A stretch of 64,000 nucleotides of DNA from Bryopsis sp. KO-2023 (lineage: Eukaryota; Chlorophyta; Ulvophyceae; Bryopsidales; Bryopsidaceae), in assembly GCA_030272585.1 (NCBI GenBank), contig BSYQ01000001.1, positions 7,006,001-7,070,000 of the forward strand, read 5' to 3'. The notes under the pieces were generated by a model. It saw nothing but the letters and a program-made list of their open reading frames with translations. It did not search any database and was not told the origin of the DNA. Positions 11,541 to 23,311 of the stretch are shown here, piece by piece (positions within the stretch are counted from its first letter, which is position 1; each line of letters begins with the position of its first letter). Both the position numbers and the translations under genes were made by a program.

Positions 11541-13549
11541 CTACAATTGTATAGCTGGCGCTCTGTTCGTGAATTCGATGAGGAGCTTTCTTTCTGCATC
11601 CTGAATTTCCACCGGAACAAAAGCTTTCTTGATCGGAACTTCCTGAGAGTCCAGCGAATCCACCTCCATTTCCACCTTGTCATCCTGGCCAACCGCACGC
11701 ATGTCTTCCCCCTGAAACATTCACAGCTAAATCTCTCAAGAGGTCCACCAACACATACTTCCCAAGAAACGAATGCTGAAACATCCCACACAAAACCACA
11801 ACAAAAACGTGAATTATACAGAGGCACATTCGATTCTAGACATCCCATGTGAGCATGTGCTTGAGGGGTCTAAAGCATAAACGAGTGGTAGTGGATCACC
11901 TCCATGTCACTGCCTGACTGATGCTCCCGGAGGAAGGTTTCGTACTCAGCGTCCAGTTTCTCCAAAGTGCAATTAGCCTCTGCAATGGTCAAAATTCCTA
12001 TCACGTGCTTTCTTCAACAAATCACCGACTGGCCAAGAATAAATCCAGAAAGACCACCCGCTTCTCAAGAAAGGATGCCAGCAAACATTGATCAAGTCTG
12101 GAGGTTGGATGTGAGAAAACCCTGCAATGATCACTCATCAAATTACCCTTGTGGTTTTCGACGGTGCATCCACCATCCATCACTTCAGCAAGCCAGCTCG
12201 CATTCTTGGAATATCTGTCCATCGCCTCGTCTAATCGCCCAGATGCCGATTCCTGAATCCTCTCGAAAACCCAATGATACCAAAGCCGTGATTCCTCTGC
12301 TTCCTGCACCATCGTTTGATTTTCAAAACACTTCCCCTGTCCGTCAGGCTTTCAGCCGTATACATCGAACAAAAAACAGAAGAGAAACTCCATGACTGAC
12401 TGATGGCAACCATCGCCTTCAATCCCTGCATTCCATAATCGCACCTGTTGGTATGTTGCATGTGCTTGGGAGAGATCCCTTGTGGTGGTGACTCTGGGCT
12501 GTAGCGCAGTCGAGGCTGAGCGATGGCAGGTCCACATGTCAGACATGGATGAAAGAGCAAAGCAACCAGCAAAGGCAGCCATTCATGTTCCAACCACACA
12601 CACTTACTTCGTTTAACGTCTCCTTTCCCTGAAACATCCATTGCACAGTTTTTAGCTCATGGATGAGGGAAACGAAACCATGTGGTTTTCGACAGAAAAT
12701 GGGGCAAAAACTGCCCATACTTATGTGGATGCTGCATTGATTGCCGGCGGCTACGCAGCATTTCGCACACAACTGATGTTCGCACCTGAATGAACACAAT
12801 CCAACCATGATCTTCGAAAGATTGAATGATGGAATGCCATGGATTTCTGTGTTCAGCAGCAAGTCCACCCAGCAACAGTTATCTAAAATACAGCAAAAAC
12901 ATGCACCAACTCGATGTGATCGTCAGACGTTCATGGTGGCATTGAAACCCACCTTCGCTGGGGTTTCTTGTTGCATTTTGAACATCTGGGCGCAGGGACT
13001 GTCGGAGCACGTTTCGCCCGTTTCCTAGACGTCTCAGGCTGTTGCTGTTCGCCCGGTCTATCCATTAGCGCCGCAGCGAGCACATCTTCGTCCAATTCAG
13101 CCATATCAACCCCAGAGGACGTCGAAAACCTGACGAGATCGTCGAAGTCTTCCAACTTGGCTGTCCAATCCTGTACGGCGCTCGTACAGTTGATAGGTGT
13201 TGAAAAGCAACGCCAGAAAACACGCAGATACCTGTTCGTTTCGCAGAGCTGAAGAATGACGCCCCAGGCGTTGCGTCGAATCCCTTGTGCCGCAGGTGAG
13301 TGGCGTTTGCCTCGATAACTTGGAGCGGTGCTTGGCTCTTGAGATCGCCATGGAGCTGTTCGGTAATCGTTTTCTGTGGGCGTTTTTCGAAGGCGCGACG
13401 CCAATATGTCGAGCAATTCGTTTGCCCAACCAGCGGAAGTTGAGATCTCATATTCAACACCACAACCGACGACCCTGCGAACGTAGGCTGGATCAATTTT
13501 CGGCCAAGGTGGGCACCGTCGACGACTCCTGCATTCGGAATTTGATCAT
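11541..13549 (-). CDS. Uncharacterised protein with SHI/LRP1-type C3HC3H zinc finger
   Basis: Seen: exon 12953-13170 ends in RCSKCNKKPQRR and the next exon (from about 12787) continues CEHQLCAKCC and ends CSIH. Joined, the spacing is C-x2-C-x7-C-x-H-x2-C-x2-C-x7-C-x2-H, identical to the RING-like finger of land-plant SHI/STYLISH/LRP1 factors, and a basic stretch follows as there. Upstream is an exon reading DPAYVRRVVGCGVEYEIS and NELLDILASRL; downstream are exons at about 12146-12330 (LWYHWVFERIQESASGRL), 11905-11980 and 11541-11712 (last residues RAPAIQL). I see no IGGH domain and do not recognise the rest. Phases fit for most junctions, but the first exon and start (near 13549) are unsure. 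It is head to head with the acetolactate synthase subunit gene. A nuclear role is inference. Confidence 0.6.
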
Positions 13550-13554
13550 GCGTC

Positions 13555-16500
13555 ATGTTTTTGTCTGGATTCGCTCTAAAGCGTCCCAGTGTGGTTCACA
13601 GGCAGCTTCTTCGTCCCCTGCGGTTCCTTCCGGGGCAACCGACTCAACGAGCCAAGAGGTGGGCGTGGTCCCGTTTTGTTGAAAGATCTCTGTCACTGCC
13701 CACGTTGAAAGTCAACACGGCTTTAGTCATGGCTTGCCCAAAAAACACTCAATGTCCTAAAGAAAACGAGTCAAGATCCCAGCAGTTGGAAAATAAAGCA
13801 GCAATGAGTCAGCTGCTCATGGAAAAGGAAAAATGAAATTCCCTGTGTTGACCAACACATGATTTTCTGAAACAAATGCTGGTGGCGCTGAATACCAAAC
13901 TGGTGGGATAGACTCGAAGGATCGAATATAGAATGGTGAAATATCTTGGGGTCGGGCAGGCATACGATGTTTATGTGTACGAAACGAAGCCATTGGAGGA
14001 AGGCGAATCGAAGCACACCTTATCGGTGTTTGTGGCTGATGAGTCCGGGATCATCAATCGAGTTGCGGGTGTCTTTGCCCGAAGAGGTGAGGGAAAAAGA
14101 AAACAACACCTTGAAACCTTGACCATGTAATTCACCGAATCTGCATATAGGGCTGATGCTTTAGGAGCCATCGCACCCATTGCATCGCTTATGGTTTATG
14201 AATTGAGGCCTAACTGAACAAAATAATGATGTTAATAATGACGTTGTTTGGACCCCCTGATGGCCAGCGGAATGTTGATGTGATTGGTTGGTTGGGGACC
14301 ACCTTCAACAGTCGCCAGCTTTTGCCAAGATTTTTGGGGAATGAATAAAATTAGAAATTGACTTGCACGTGTGAGTTTTGGAACCAGCCCACATGGAGAT
14401 GTTGTCAGCTGATTTCACTGGATGTGTGGATTAGGTGCAAACATCGAGTCCTTGGCTGTGGGGCTGAACATCGACAAGGCTCTCTTCACTATCGTCGTTG
14501 CTGGCACCGCATCCACTGTGGTGAGTACTGCTACAATTACGGACATCTGGATAGCATTTGTAGCATTCTTTTGTGCTAACTGTTTTCTGAAATGGTGTTT
14601 TTGTGGTCTCAGAACAATCTGGTGAAGCAGATCTCCAAGCTGGTCAAGGTCCGTTACGTTGAAAACATCACCAACTGCTCGAGAATAGGTAAGTGGAATC
14701 GATATCACAATCTAAGATTCCGAAGGTGCACCCTTTGTGGTGTTCTGCGCGGATCGAAGTGAAATGCACTACGTTGAAAAAGAGAATTGTGTGTTGAATT
14801 GGTGTGTCGATTCAGAACGAGAACTGATGCTCATCAAGCTGAGGGCTCCAGCAGGGCCAGCCCGAACTGAAGTTCTGCAGCTGACCACTGTTTTCAGGGC
14901 CAGGGTGGTCGACATTTCAGATCGATCAATGACCGTCTCTGTAACAGGAGATCCTGGAAAGGTGTGTGTGCGTGCACAGTTGTTTCTTCTTTTTTGTTTT
15001 TTTTTTTCCACAAGAAGCAGATTAGCAGCATTTGAATCGATGTTCTTTGGAAGATCTTTTAAACATCTTTCCTAAAACGTCTCGGATAGTTTGTCGACAT
15101 ACCTGCACCGATCCTGCTGTTTAACCCTTTGCTGGAAAAGTGGCGTTTGTTTTTTCCGGGAAGCTATGGAAATAGGTAAATGGAAATGTGACAATTATCC
15201 TGTATTTGCAGACTTTGGCCTTTCAAAGCATGATGGCGAAATTTGGGATTGAGGAAGTCGTGAGAACTGGTAAAATTTCGCTGAAGAGGGGGGAGGATCT
15301 GCTGGAAATGGGGGGCTGGGGTGACAGTATCAGAAGGAAAGGCTTGGAAAAGCAGCGTCAAGCGAATCTTACCCCGCCCGCAGACGACAGGTCAGTTCAA
15401 TAGGATGCTGACATAGTTCTCAGGGGACTGAAACATATAACTTTGGAAAAAAAACACACACACAAGCAGCAAGCATGTAGAAATTGAAAGAAACAAGACA
15501 ATCTATCTAGCAAACCAGGAGTACAAATAGCCCGGGGGGGGGCTGGGGGGGGCTGTTATTACAGTTCTAGGGATGCTTGTGGAAAAGCAACGAGCACTGG
15601 TGTTTCGGGTCAGCGTCAGTTGGGTGAATTTTTTTATGTGTGTCGTCTGTTGAACCAGCAGTCCTCCTGAAAATGATTTGGATGCGGATGTGTACTCTGC
15701 GGAGGGCGACGGAGCTGGTGTTTGGGAGGTTGAGAATATTTTGGATGCTGTGTATGACAAAGATTCTCAATATGAGCCCTACACGCTATGTATCGAAGTG
15801 GACAACTCACCAGGAGTCCTGAACCAGGTAGGCAAACCCTCAAACCTGAAACCAAGAATGAACATTGGCTTGTGTTTGCTCTGTTTTTTTTGTTGATTTA
15901 GTGAAGCAGAACCAACAGTGGCAGCTCCAGTCCGCGGGTTGAGGTGATGGTGCCTGCTGCATATATGCAAGTGCAACAGCATCGCTATTTTTGTGCCGAG
16001 TCGAGGATGGAAGAACTGTTGTGGGTTCGGGTTGGGTGGAGCATCCTGTATATTGTTAAGTTTGGGTTCTGGAGCGTCGGTGTGATTTCTGTGTGCAGGT
16101 CACTGGAGTGTTTGCCAGACGAGGATACAACGTACAAAGTCTGGCTGTGGGCCCTGCTGAACGAGACGGGATGTCCAGGATTTCGATGGTTGTTCCTGGG
16201 GATGGCCCCAGCATCTCCAAGCTCATCAAACAGTTGAACAAGTTGGTTGCTGTGCAGATGGTCACAGATATCACTGGCGTTCCCTTCGTCAGTCGGGAGC
16301 TCATGCTCATCAAGGTACACAGCGTTTGGTTTTCTGGTCTATCCCAATCAAGAACTGTAATTGTCTTCTGGAGGGAGTGAACATCCGGCCTATAGATTTG
16401 TGTTTGCTCTTGCTTGAATTGACACACGCACTGTTTTTGCTCCTCTCCCCCCCCCTCGTTTTTTTTCCGAAACAAAACATGCCAGGGTTTGGACATATCA

Positions 16501-16791
16501 CCCATCAGTCAATGTTTCTGTTTTCTCTGTGGCCAGGTGCGATGCTCTGTCACTCAGCGTGTGGAGCTTCGAAACCTTGCAGACGTATTCCGAGGTTCGA
16601 TTTGTGATGTGTCCCCCAACACCGCCACGATCCAAGTGGAAGGGAAAGAAGACAAAATGAAAGCCCTGTTTTCGGTGCTGGAAGAGTACGGAATCCTGGA
16701 AGTGGCCAGAACCGGAAAGATCGCTGTGCCGAGAGAATCGGGGGTCAACACTCGCTACTTGGAGACCAGACAATTGGCAAAGGTCTTTTGA
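13555..16791 (+). CDS. Acetolactate synthase small (regulatory) subunit, two-repeat plant type
   Basis: Raises the activity of acetolactate synthase, the first step of Val, Leu and Ile synthesis, and passes on feedback inhibition; in plants it acts in plastids. Exons 13960-14086, 14435-14520, 14613-14688, 14816-14961, 15212-15390, 15662-15827, 16099-16314 and 16537-16791 join in phase. Seen: two full ACT/IlvH repeats. Repeat 1 starts [20 protein letters not shown] and has [12 protein letters not shown]; repeat 2 starts [20 protein letters not shown] and has [12 protein letters not shown]. Both hold an ERELMLIK or SRELMLIK turn and end near VVRTGKI or VARTGKI. Bacterial IlvH/IlvN has one such unit; land plants have two. 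Exon 1 from ATG 13555, with an Arg-rich acid-poor stretch like a transit peptide, is inferred, and its donor is not fixed. Confidence 0.92.
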
Positions 16792-17413
16792 TCAAGGATG
16801 CGATCGGTGCTGAAAGTTTTGAGGAAACGCAAGAATCGGAAATAATGCATGTGGTGGTAGATTTAGATCTGAATACTTTATGAATGTCCTGTTAGACAGA
16901 GGCTTTAAGAGCATACGGGGGGGCAATGCTGGTTGGCTGTTCGGTGAGGTGGACTTGTGGTTGTGGGGTGGACCTCTGCTGTGTTTTGATGAAATCATGT
17001 AAAAAGGAACGACCCTGCTTGCAACCTTTGGGATGGAGGATTGCAAGCTTTTTTCCCCTCTATGTTCGATTAACTTCACAACTGTGTTTGACGCCCACAC
17101 ATTCGAGATAATCAACAGTTCAAATCAGCTTTCACAGGAAGGCATCCAGAGATGATTCCTCTTTCAACTAGCTGTCTTCTGCTGTTGGGAGGGGATTGAG
17201 CCATTTGTTCATGTCATCATCGATCGTCACTTGACGGTTGGCTGGCGGCTTCCCCCCCTCTTTTGTTCGTTCACGATTCTGTCTTCAAATCTGAGAAGTT
17301 GATCGAATAGACGACAGGCTCCGCGGCAATCATTCGGAGGGAACTGCGAGTTTTCCCGTGTCGTCTGCCCCAGCTAGAAAAGAGACTCCGCGAAACAGCC
17401 GAACGCGTGCACG
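16792..17413. other. Intergenic: ALS subunit 3' side and eIF3c promoter
   Basis: 622 bp between two genes on the same strand. A G run lies at 16917-16924. No coding frame or TATA box that I would support. Confidence 0.5.
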
Positions 17414-20400
17414 ATGGCGACGTCCAAGTTCTTTTGCAAGCCGAGTTCTGGTTCCGACACAGACTCGAGCGAATCCTCCGAGGAGTCCTCGTATGTTTCC
17501 AGCTCGGGGTCCGATTCGGATTCCGACGAGGGTGGCGGTTATGACGCGAGCAAGTTCTTGCCCAGTCCCAGGAGCGGGTCGAGCAGCGACGACAATCGCG
17601 TCGTCAAGAGCGCGAAGGACAAGTGTAGGGAAGACCTATCCGATGTTTGCGAGGAGATGCGCAACAAGATGAAAATCAACGACTGGACTTCGATTCAGGC
17701 GGTGTTCGTCAAGCTGGAGAAGCAGCTGGAAAAGACGATGAAAGTTTTGGAAGTGCAGACTCCTCCGAAGAGGTATCTGAAGCTGCTGGTCGAACTGGAG
17801 GACTTTTTGGACAAAACGTGGAGCGACAGGGAGACGCGCAAGAAAATGAGCGTCACGAACGCAAAGGCTCTGAACACGATGCGTCATCGAATCTTGAAAC
17901 ACAACAAGGAGTACGAGACCTTGATGGAGGGGTGGAGGAACAACCCCGTGGACACGGAGAGCGAAAGCGAGAGCGAGGAAGAGTCGGACAGCGAGCCCTC
18001 GGACACGGACTCCGACGATGAGCCGATTGCACCCAAAAAGAAGGACACCATCATGACTATGGACCCCAAGGATATCACCTACGAGCTGGTAGCGGAGAAG
18101 CTGGCTGAGATCTTGGCAAGCAGGGGGAAGAAAGGGGCTGACCGCCACGAACAAGTGGAAATGCTGCAATACATGATCACCGTGGCATGCGGTCCCGGCC
18201 AAAAAGTTGCTTGTTTGTCGCATCTCATCGCTGCGGTGTTCGATCTCAACCCCAGCATGTCCAACCACATGAAGGTCCCCCAATGGAAGTACTGCATCAA
18301 GTGTCTGTTCGACATTCTGGAAATCCTGAAAGAGCACCCCGAAATCAAGCTGTCGGAAGATTTAGAAAAAATCCCTCCCAGAACTGAGGAGCCCGCCGAA
18401 GGCGAGGAGGTCATCGTGTGGTGCACTTTGGTGCCTTCGGTGGAGAGGTTGGACGACGAGCTGTTCAAGAGTTTGCAAGTCATCGATCCACACACCAACG
18501 AGTATCTGGACCGGCTGAAGGATGAGCCCTACTTTTTGGCGCTGTCGCAAATGGTGGTGGACTATTTGACCAGGCTGGGGGACAACGCGACTTTGCCCAG
18601 GATCTCCTTGAGGTTGATCGAGCATTTCTATTACAAGACCGATGCTGTGTATGCCGCAATGAAGCGATTGGCCATAACAAGGCAGGAGGAGACGAAGGAA
18701 GAGCAAGAGAAAGAGGGTATTTTTCTCAAAACAAGTTCAATCACTGTACCAGAAACTGAGCCTTATTTTTTTTTATGATAGTCCATCATTAGAAGCTTTC
18801 CATGATAAAAACACAAATTGCATTGGACACACCCCAACAAGATGATTAATGGCGAAGTTTGATGGCACAGCGCAAAAGCGTGCCATCAGATTTTTTTTGA
18901 TTTTTTTTTGGGGGGGAGGGTCTAGGATCACAACCAAAGATTTGTATGATTTTTGAAATAGATCCAATATTAGGAGCACTTAAGCGAAAGTGGCTTGGCA
19001 GACCTGGTGGGATTCAATTTCTCCCTTCTTTTTCCGCATCAAAACACACAAAAAAAACACTCACAAGAAAAAGCACCCAGCTTGAAATCGTATTCTGGCC
19101 ATTGCTGCTGCCACGAAAGATCTTTATTTTTGGATGATTATAATTTTTCTGGGGTCAAATTTGACATAGATGCTCCGGATGATGCCTCTGATGAAACGAT
19201 CGACGATGAAGAAGGGTCCGAAGAGGACGAGGAAGGACAAAACACCAACTCCCTGACCGGCAACGTCCACATCCGCATCCCAGCAGATTTCTCCATGGAA
19301 GAAGATGTGTTCAAAGCCATGGACAACCTGGTAAAAACCGTCTTCAAACATGGCGACGAAAGGACCAAGGCCAGAGGCATGATGTGCGGTATTTTCCACA
19401 AGTGCATCCACGACGATTTCTACACCGCCAGGGATTGGTTCCTGATGAGCCATCTCCAGGAGAACATCCAGCAGATGGACATCTCGACGCAGATTCTGTA
19501 CAATCGTACGATTGCGCAGATGGGGCTGTGCGCTTTCAGGGCTGGTTTGGTTCCGGAGGCCCACAGCAGTCTGTCGGAGCTGTATGCCAGCGGAAGAATC
19601 AAAGAGCTGCTGGCACAAGGAATGACGATGGGGAGGTGTGTTTTTTTTTTTTCTGTTCGTCGGAACAACTCTTTCAAATCGGCTGAACTTCTTTTGACTT
19701 CGATATGGTCATGGTGCTATGTTTCTGTGTGCCTCAACTAAAAACCCAACTATTGTCGATATGCTGTCTTCTTTCTGAGTAGGTGATAACTGGAATGTAT
19801 GTGTGGTGGGGTCAAGTTTTTCGTAAATTTTCGGTGTTATTCCAGGTATCAGGAGAAAACTGCGGAACAGGAGAAGCTCGAACGAAGAAGGCAAATGCCA
19901 TTCCACATGCACATCAATCTCGAGCTGCTTGAGAGCGTGCACTTGATATCTGCGATGCTGTTGGAAGTGCCAAGCTTGGCTGAAAACCCCTTCCAAGGCA
20001 ATCGTCGAATGATCAGCAAACCATTCTCGTGGCTCCTCGACAACTACCAGAATCACACCTACTCTGGACCCCCTGAAAATGTCAAAGATCATGTCGTCGC
20101 CGCAACGAAAGCTATTTTCCGGGGGGATTGGCGAACAGCCTTCGGATTCATCGAGAGTTTGACATGCTGGAGCTTGCTGCCCAACAAGGAAGAAGTGTTG
20201 GACATGCTGAAACTGAAAATGAAGGAAGAGGGGCTCAGGACATACCTGTTCGCTTATGCTGGACAGTATTGTTCGCTCAGTCAAGACCAGCTGTGCAGCA
20301 TGTTCGACCTCCCAAAGGAAAAAGTGCACTCCATCGTCAGCCGAATGATCATCAATGATGAGATTCGCGGGGCGTGGGATCAACCCACTTCGACGATTGT

Positions 20401-20833
20401 CATGCACAATGTGGAGGCCACGAGGTTGCAAACGTCTGTCATGGAATTCGCAGACAAAGCCAGTCTGTTGCTGGAAATCAGCGAGAGATCGCTGAGGCAA
20501 ATTCGGACCGGAAACATGCACGATGATGATGAAGGTGGGGGCCGCCGCAGAGGAAACTGGGATGATGAGGGTGGCCGAAACAAGGGCGGTGGCAGGGGTG
20601 GCGGAAACTTCAGAGGAGGCAGGGGTGGTGGTCGAGGAGATCGAGGCCGTGGGGACAGAGATAGGGGAGATCGGGGTGACCGAGGTGGTCGAGGAGGCCG
20701 TGGTGGAAGGGGAAGAGGAGATCGCGATGGTGACCGAGGCTCGTTCGGTGCCTTTAATCGTGACCGGCGTGATCGGGACCGAGATATGCAGTCATCCATG
20801 GCCTCTTTGGGGAGTGTTCGCTTCAAGCGTTAG
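17414..20833 (+). CDS. eIF3c: Translation initiation factor eIF3 subunit C
   Basis: Core subunit of eIF3, which binds the 40S ribosome and bridges to eIF1 and eIF5 through its N-terminal tail. Exons 17414-18716, 19170-19635 and 19846-20833 join in phase. Seen: start [20 protein letters not shown]; an N-terminal acidic Ser-rich region; a long helical body including [18 protein letters not shown] and a second acidic insert; [11 protein letters not shown]-like and [11 protein letters not shown] stretches of the eIF3c family in exons 2-3; and a PCI domain near 20170-20470 ([18 protein letters not shown]-like). The C-terminus after about 20520 is an unusually long Gly-Arg-Asp tail of RGG, RGD and GDRGRGD units. 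Length, near 918 residues, matches the family. The identity is very secure. Confidence 0.96.
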
Positions 20834-22178
20834 GATGGGGCTGTCGGTCGCTTCCTGTTGATACCTACTGTATCGCTGAGCAGCCGGTTCTGCTTTTGGT
20901 GGATGTGCGAGAAAAATTGTGGGGATTTGTTCTTGTTTCGGTAGAGGGTGGCATGCAGACTGGATGGTCGTGTCCGGATCCATTTTTGAGGGGTGTCGCT
21001 AGAGGGATTCTCATTCATGATCACTTGATTGTGACAGCTTGTGTTTGGTGATGCCAAAGCATGGTTCCCGCTGCAATATTATGCTCAAGAGGAGGACTTT
21101 GTTGCTGTTATGTCGTTTCCTTTGTACTGTTGCTAGTGTGTGAACAAGAATGCTGGTAGTTTAATGGGTTGCATACCAAACAATCTTGGTGGACTTTGTT
21201 CCTTCCTGTTGTTTCTGTACCAGTCCAAAGCAGAGCATCCACATGGAAATCATGAATACAGAGGGCTAAGAAATTCAACAACTATGAACCGGGCTTTGGT
21301 TTGCCAGATGTTGACCTGCAATGCAAATTTATAACTGTTTTTCCAAAAGTTTTTGGAAAACCTTTTGCTGATTCGGCGAGTTCTCCTGGCGTCAGTAAAT
21401 TTCAAACGCCAAAAGCCCCAACCTCTCTTTCTTATAGACCTTTTGTCATTATACTTGGTTCATTTCTAATTGAAGCTACCAAATGCCGGTGTTGAGCATA
21501 GAAATTTCACTACCCATTTTACAGGCTTGTCGAGGAGGTGAGATTCATCAGGGGACATGGGTGTCTTGGGGAAAGGTAAAAGCCGTGTTCAAAGTGGATG
21601 TTTGTTTCCAGTTATTTCTACCAATCCAACTCTAAAATAAATCCCATTTTTCAGATAGATGCAAAAATACATGCTTCAGTTCCTTACAACAGTGACCTTG
21701 CACAAAAACAAACAATATCCTTGTCATTACTGTACAAACGTGATCCAATCAGCACATTAATGTCGGACAATAATGATGAAACATTATTTGAGCTATGTAT
21801 TCAAAATGAAGTGAAGCTATCTCACAAATGCACTTATGTTATGCAGCATTCGTTCTGGTATCTCTAGCCTTATACAAAATTCCCTAATTTCGCTGGGGGT
21901 CCAAACAGTAGCTATTTTACCCTTTCTTGCTGATTCTTCTTCGCGGATACTTTCTCCAGCGACTTCATAAAAGATCATTAGTGGTTGGTACATGAGGTGA
22001 TGTCGCCCAAAATTAACAAAACTGAAAGGACGACAAGAAAAATCACCCAAGATACTAGTTGAAAAAACAAACACATGAATGACAAAATTGGTAAATATGC
22101 CAGGCCCGAGCCTGCAGCATAACAATTCACAGCGTCAAAATCGTCAGACGAGAAGCAGGCAGTCCGTTCCAACACGGC
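20834..22178. other. Intergenic between convergent eIF3c and ankyrin genes
   Basis: 1.3 kb. The part after about 21300 is clearly AT-richer than the flanks. Two short open frames, plus 21598-21867 and minus 21817-22125, have no family likeness. They may be decayed mobile DNA or chance; I see no terminal repeats. Confidence 0.4.
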
Positions 22179-22796
22179 TCAGCGCGCGCCATATTCCTTC
22201 AGGATGTCGATTGCTTTAACTCGGCTGTGTTTCTCAGCAAATCCAAGAGGTGTGTTTCCAGCATCGTCCACTGCATTCACGTCGGCGCCAGCTTCGACGA
22301 GTTTCTTCACGACGGATGTTTTTCCAGAATAGAGCGTTGCAAAATGCAAAGGAGTTCTCCAATTCAAAGATGGGTCTCCACCGGCGTCAAAGTATCTCGC
22401 GTTGGGGTTTGCTCCGGCTTCCAACAACATCTCAACGACGGTGTCTTTTCCAAAGAATGATGCGATGACCAAAGGCGTGTTTCCCGCATTGTCTTGCGCT
22501 TCGAGGTCAGCCCCAAGGTTGATGAATTCTGGAAGAGTCGTAAAAACGCCCCACTTCGACGCCAGATGCAGTGGCGTAAATCCTTCGCCATCTCTGGCTT
22601 CCAAGTCGGCACCGTGCTCCACCAGGGCCTTGATGCTCTCTGGCACATCATCAAACGCATCGGTGGAAGCCAGATCGGGTCCTAAGATGGCAGCCCAATG
22701 CAATGCAGTCCAGTCTCCCGCTCTTGTGTTCGCGTATGTTTCGGGACACCTGTGATCAGAGACCACCGCACCAGCGCGGTCAAGAGTTTGAACATC
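22179..22796 (-). CDS. Ankyrin-repeat coding exon (C-terminal part of a gene)
   Basis: Five ankyrin units in one reading frame that ends at a stop at 22179-22181. Seen: GDWTALHWAA, ALVEHGADLEARDGEG then FTPLHLASKWG, GADLEAQDNAGNTPLVIASF, LLEAGANPNAR then RTPLHFATLYSG, and LVEAGADVNAVDDAGNTPL, ending ILKEYGAR. These are canonical TPLHxA and GADxNAxD motifs, so the frame and strand are sure. Such repeats bind protein partners. There is no ATG at the head: a good acceptor sits just before 22796 and another before about 22756, so earlier exons must exist upstream on the minus strand. The best candidates are the open frame at 22797-23311 and the exons of the next entry; AAAT/GTACGC near 22870 could splice to the 22756 acceptor in phase. 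Confidence 0.85.
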   Translation of the reverse strand, partial: DVQTLDRAGAVVSDHRCPETYANTRAGDWTALHWAAILGPDLASTDAFDDVPESIKALVEHGADLEARDGEGFTPLHLASKWGVFTTLPEFINLGADLEAQDNAGNTPLVIASFFGKDTVVEMLLEAGANPNARYFDAGGDPSLNWRTPLHFATLYSGKTSVVKKLVEAGADVNAVDDAGNTPLGFAEKHSRVKAIDILKEYGAR

Positions 22797-23311
22797 CTGT
22801 GGGCAATATGCCTCCAGTTCATATTTCCCTGTCTATCGTAGATTGCAACCAATTGGTGAACGAACACCGCGTACATTTTGTAAGCCAAAGCACCCAGAAG
22901 GGCGGCGTCGACATCTTGGACGCCGACGAGGGAGCACGAACCATCATAACAGATCCCAAGAACGACATTCATCGACCACCACAAGGATTGCAAGTCCAGA
23001 TCGATGGTTGGCGGCTCCACCACGACTTCTCCTTCCGCCAGCTCTTCCGAGTATCCGACACCGACTGTTCTGGTTATGCGGCACCCGAAAAAGGGCATGC
23101 ATCTTTGGGTGAGACGACGGCGTCTCCCATCCATCGAACCTTTGAGGACACCAGGGTTCAATCTCTTGTGGTCCCCAAAAATCAAAGGGTTGGCAGAATT
23201 TGGTGTCGGGGTATAAAAGAATCGACGCTGCCTCCAAATCCTGAAGAAATCACACTGGGTAGAACAGAGCAAATTTTGAAGGAGAAAATCAAAAAAATCA
23301 ATCAAACACAC

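Noticed and set aside
18079-18706. Long minus-strand frames under eIF3c
   Set aside because: They lie antisense to a secure conserved exon and show no likeness.
20380-20826. Minus-strand Pro/Arg/Ser-rich frame of 148 codons
   Set aside because: It is the complement of the RGG-coding tail of eIF3c.
21598-22125. Two AT-rich frames as a mobile-element relic
   Set aside because: No terminal repeats, no domain and no second copy in the window.
23209-23218. TATAAAAGA motif as a promoter
   Set aside because: It lies within the open frames of the ankyrin/secreted region and no gene start follows it on the plus strand.
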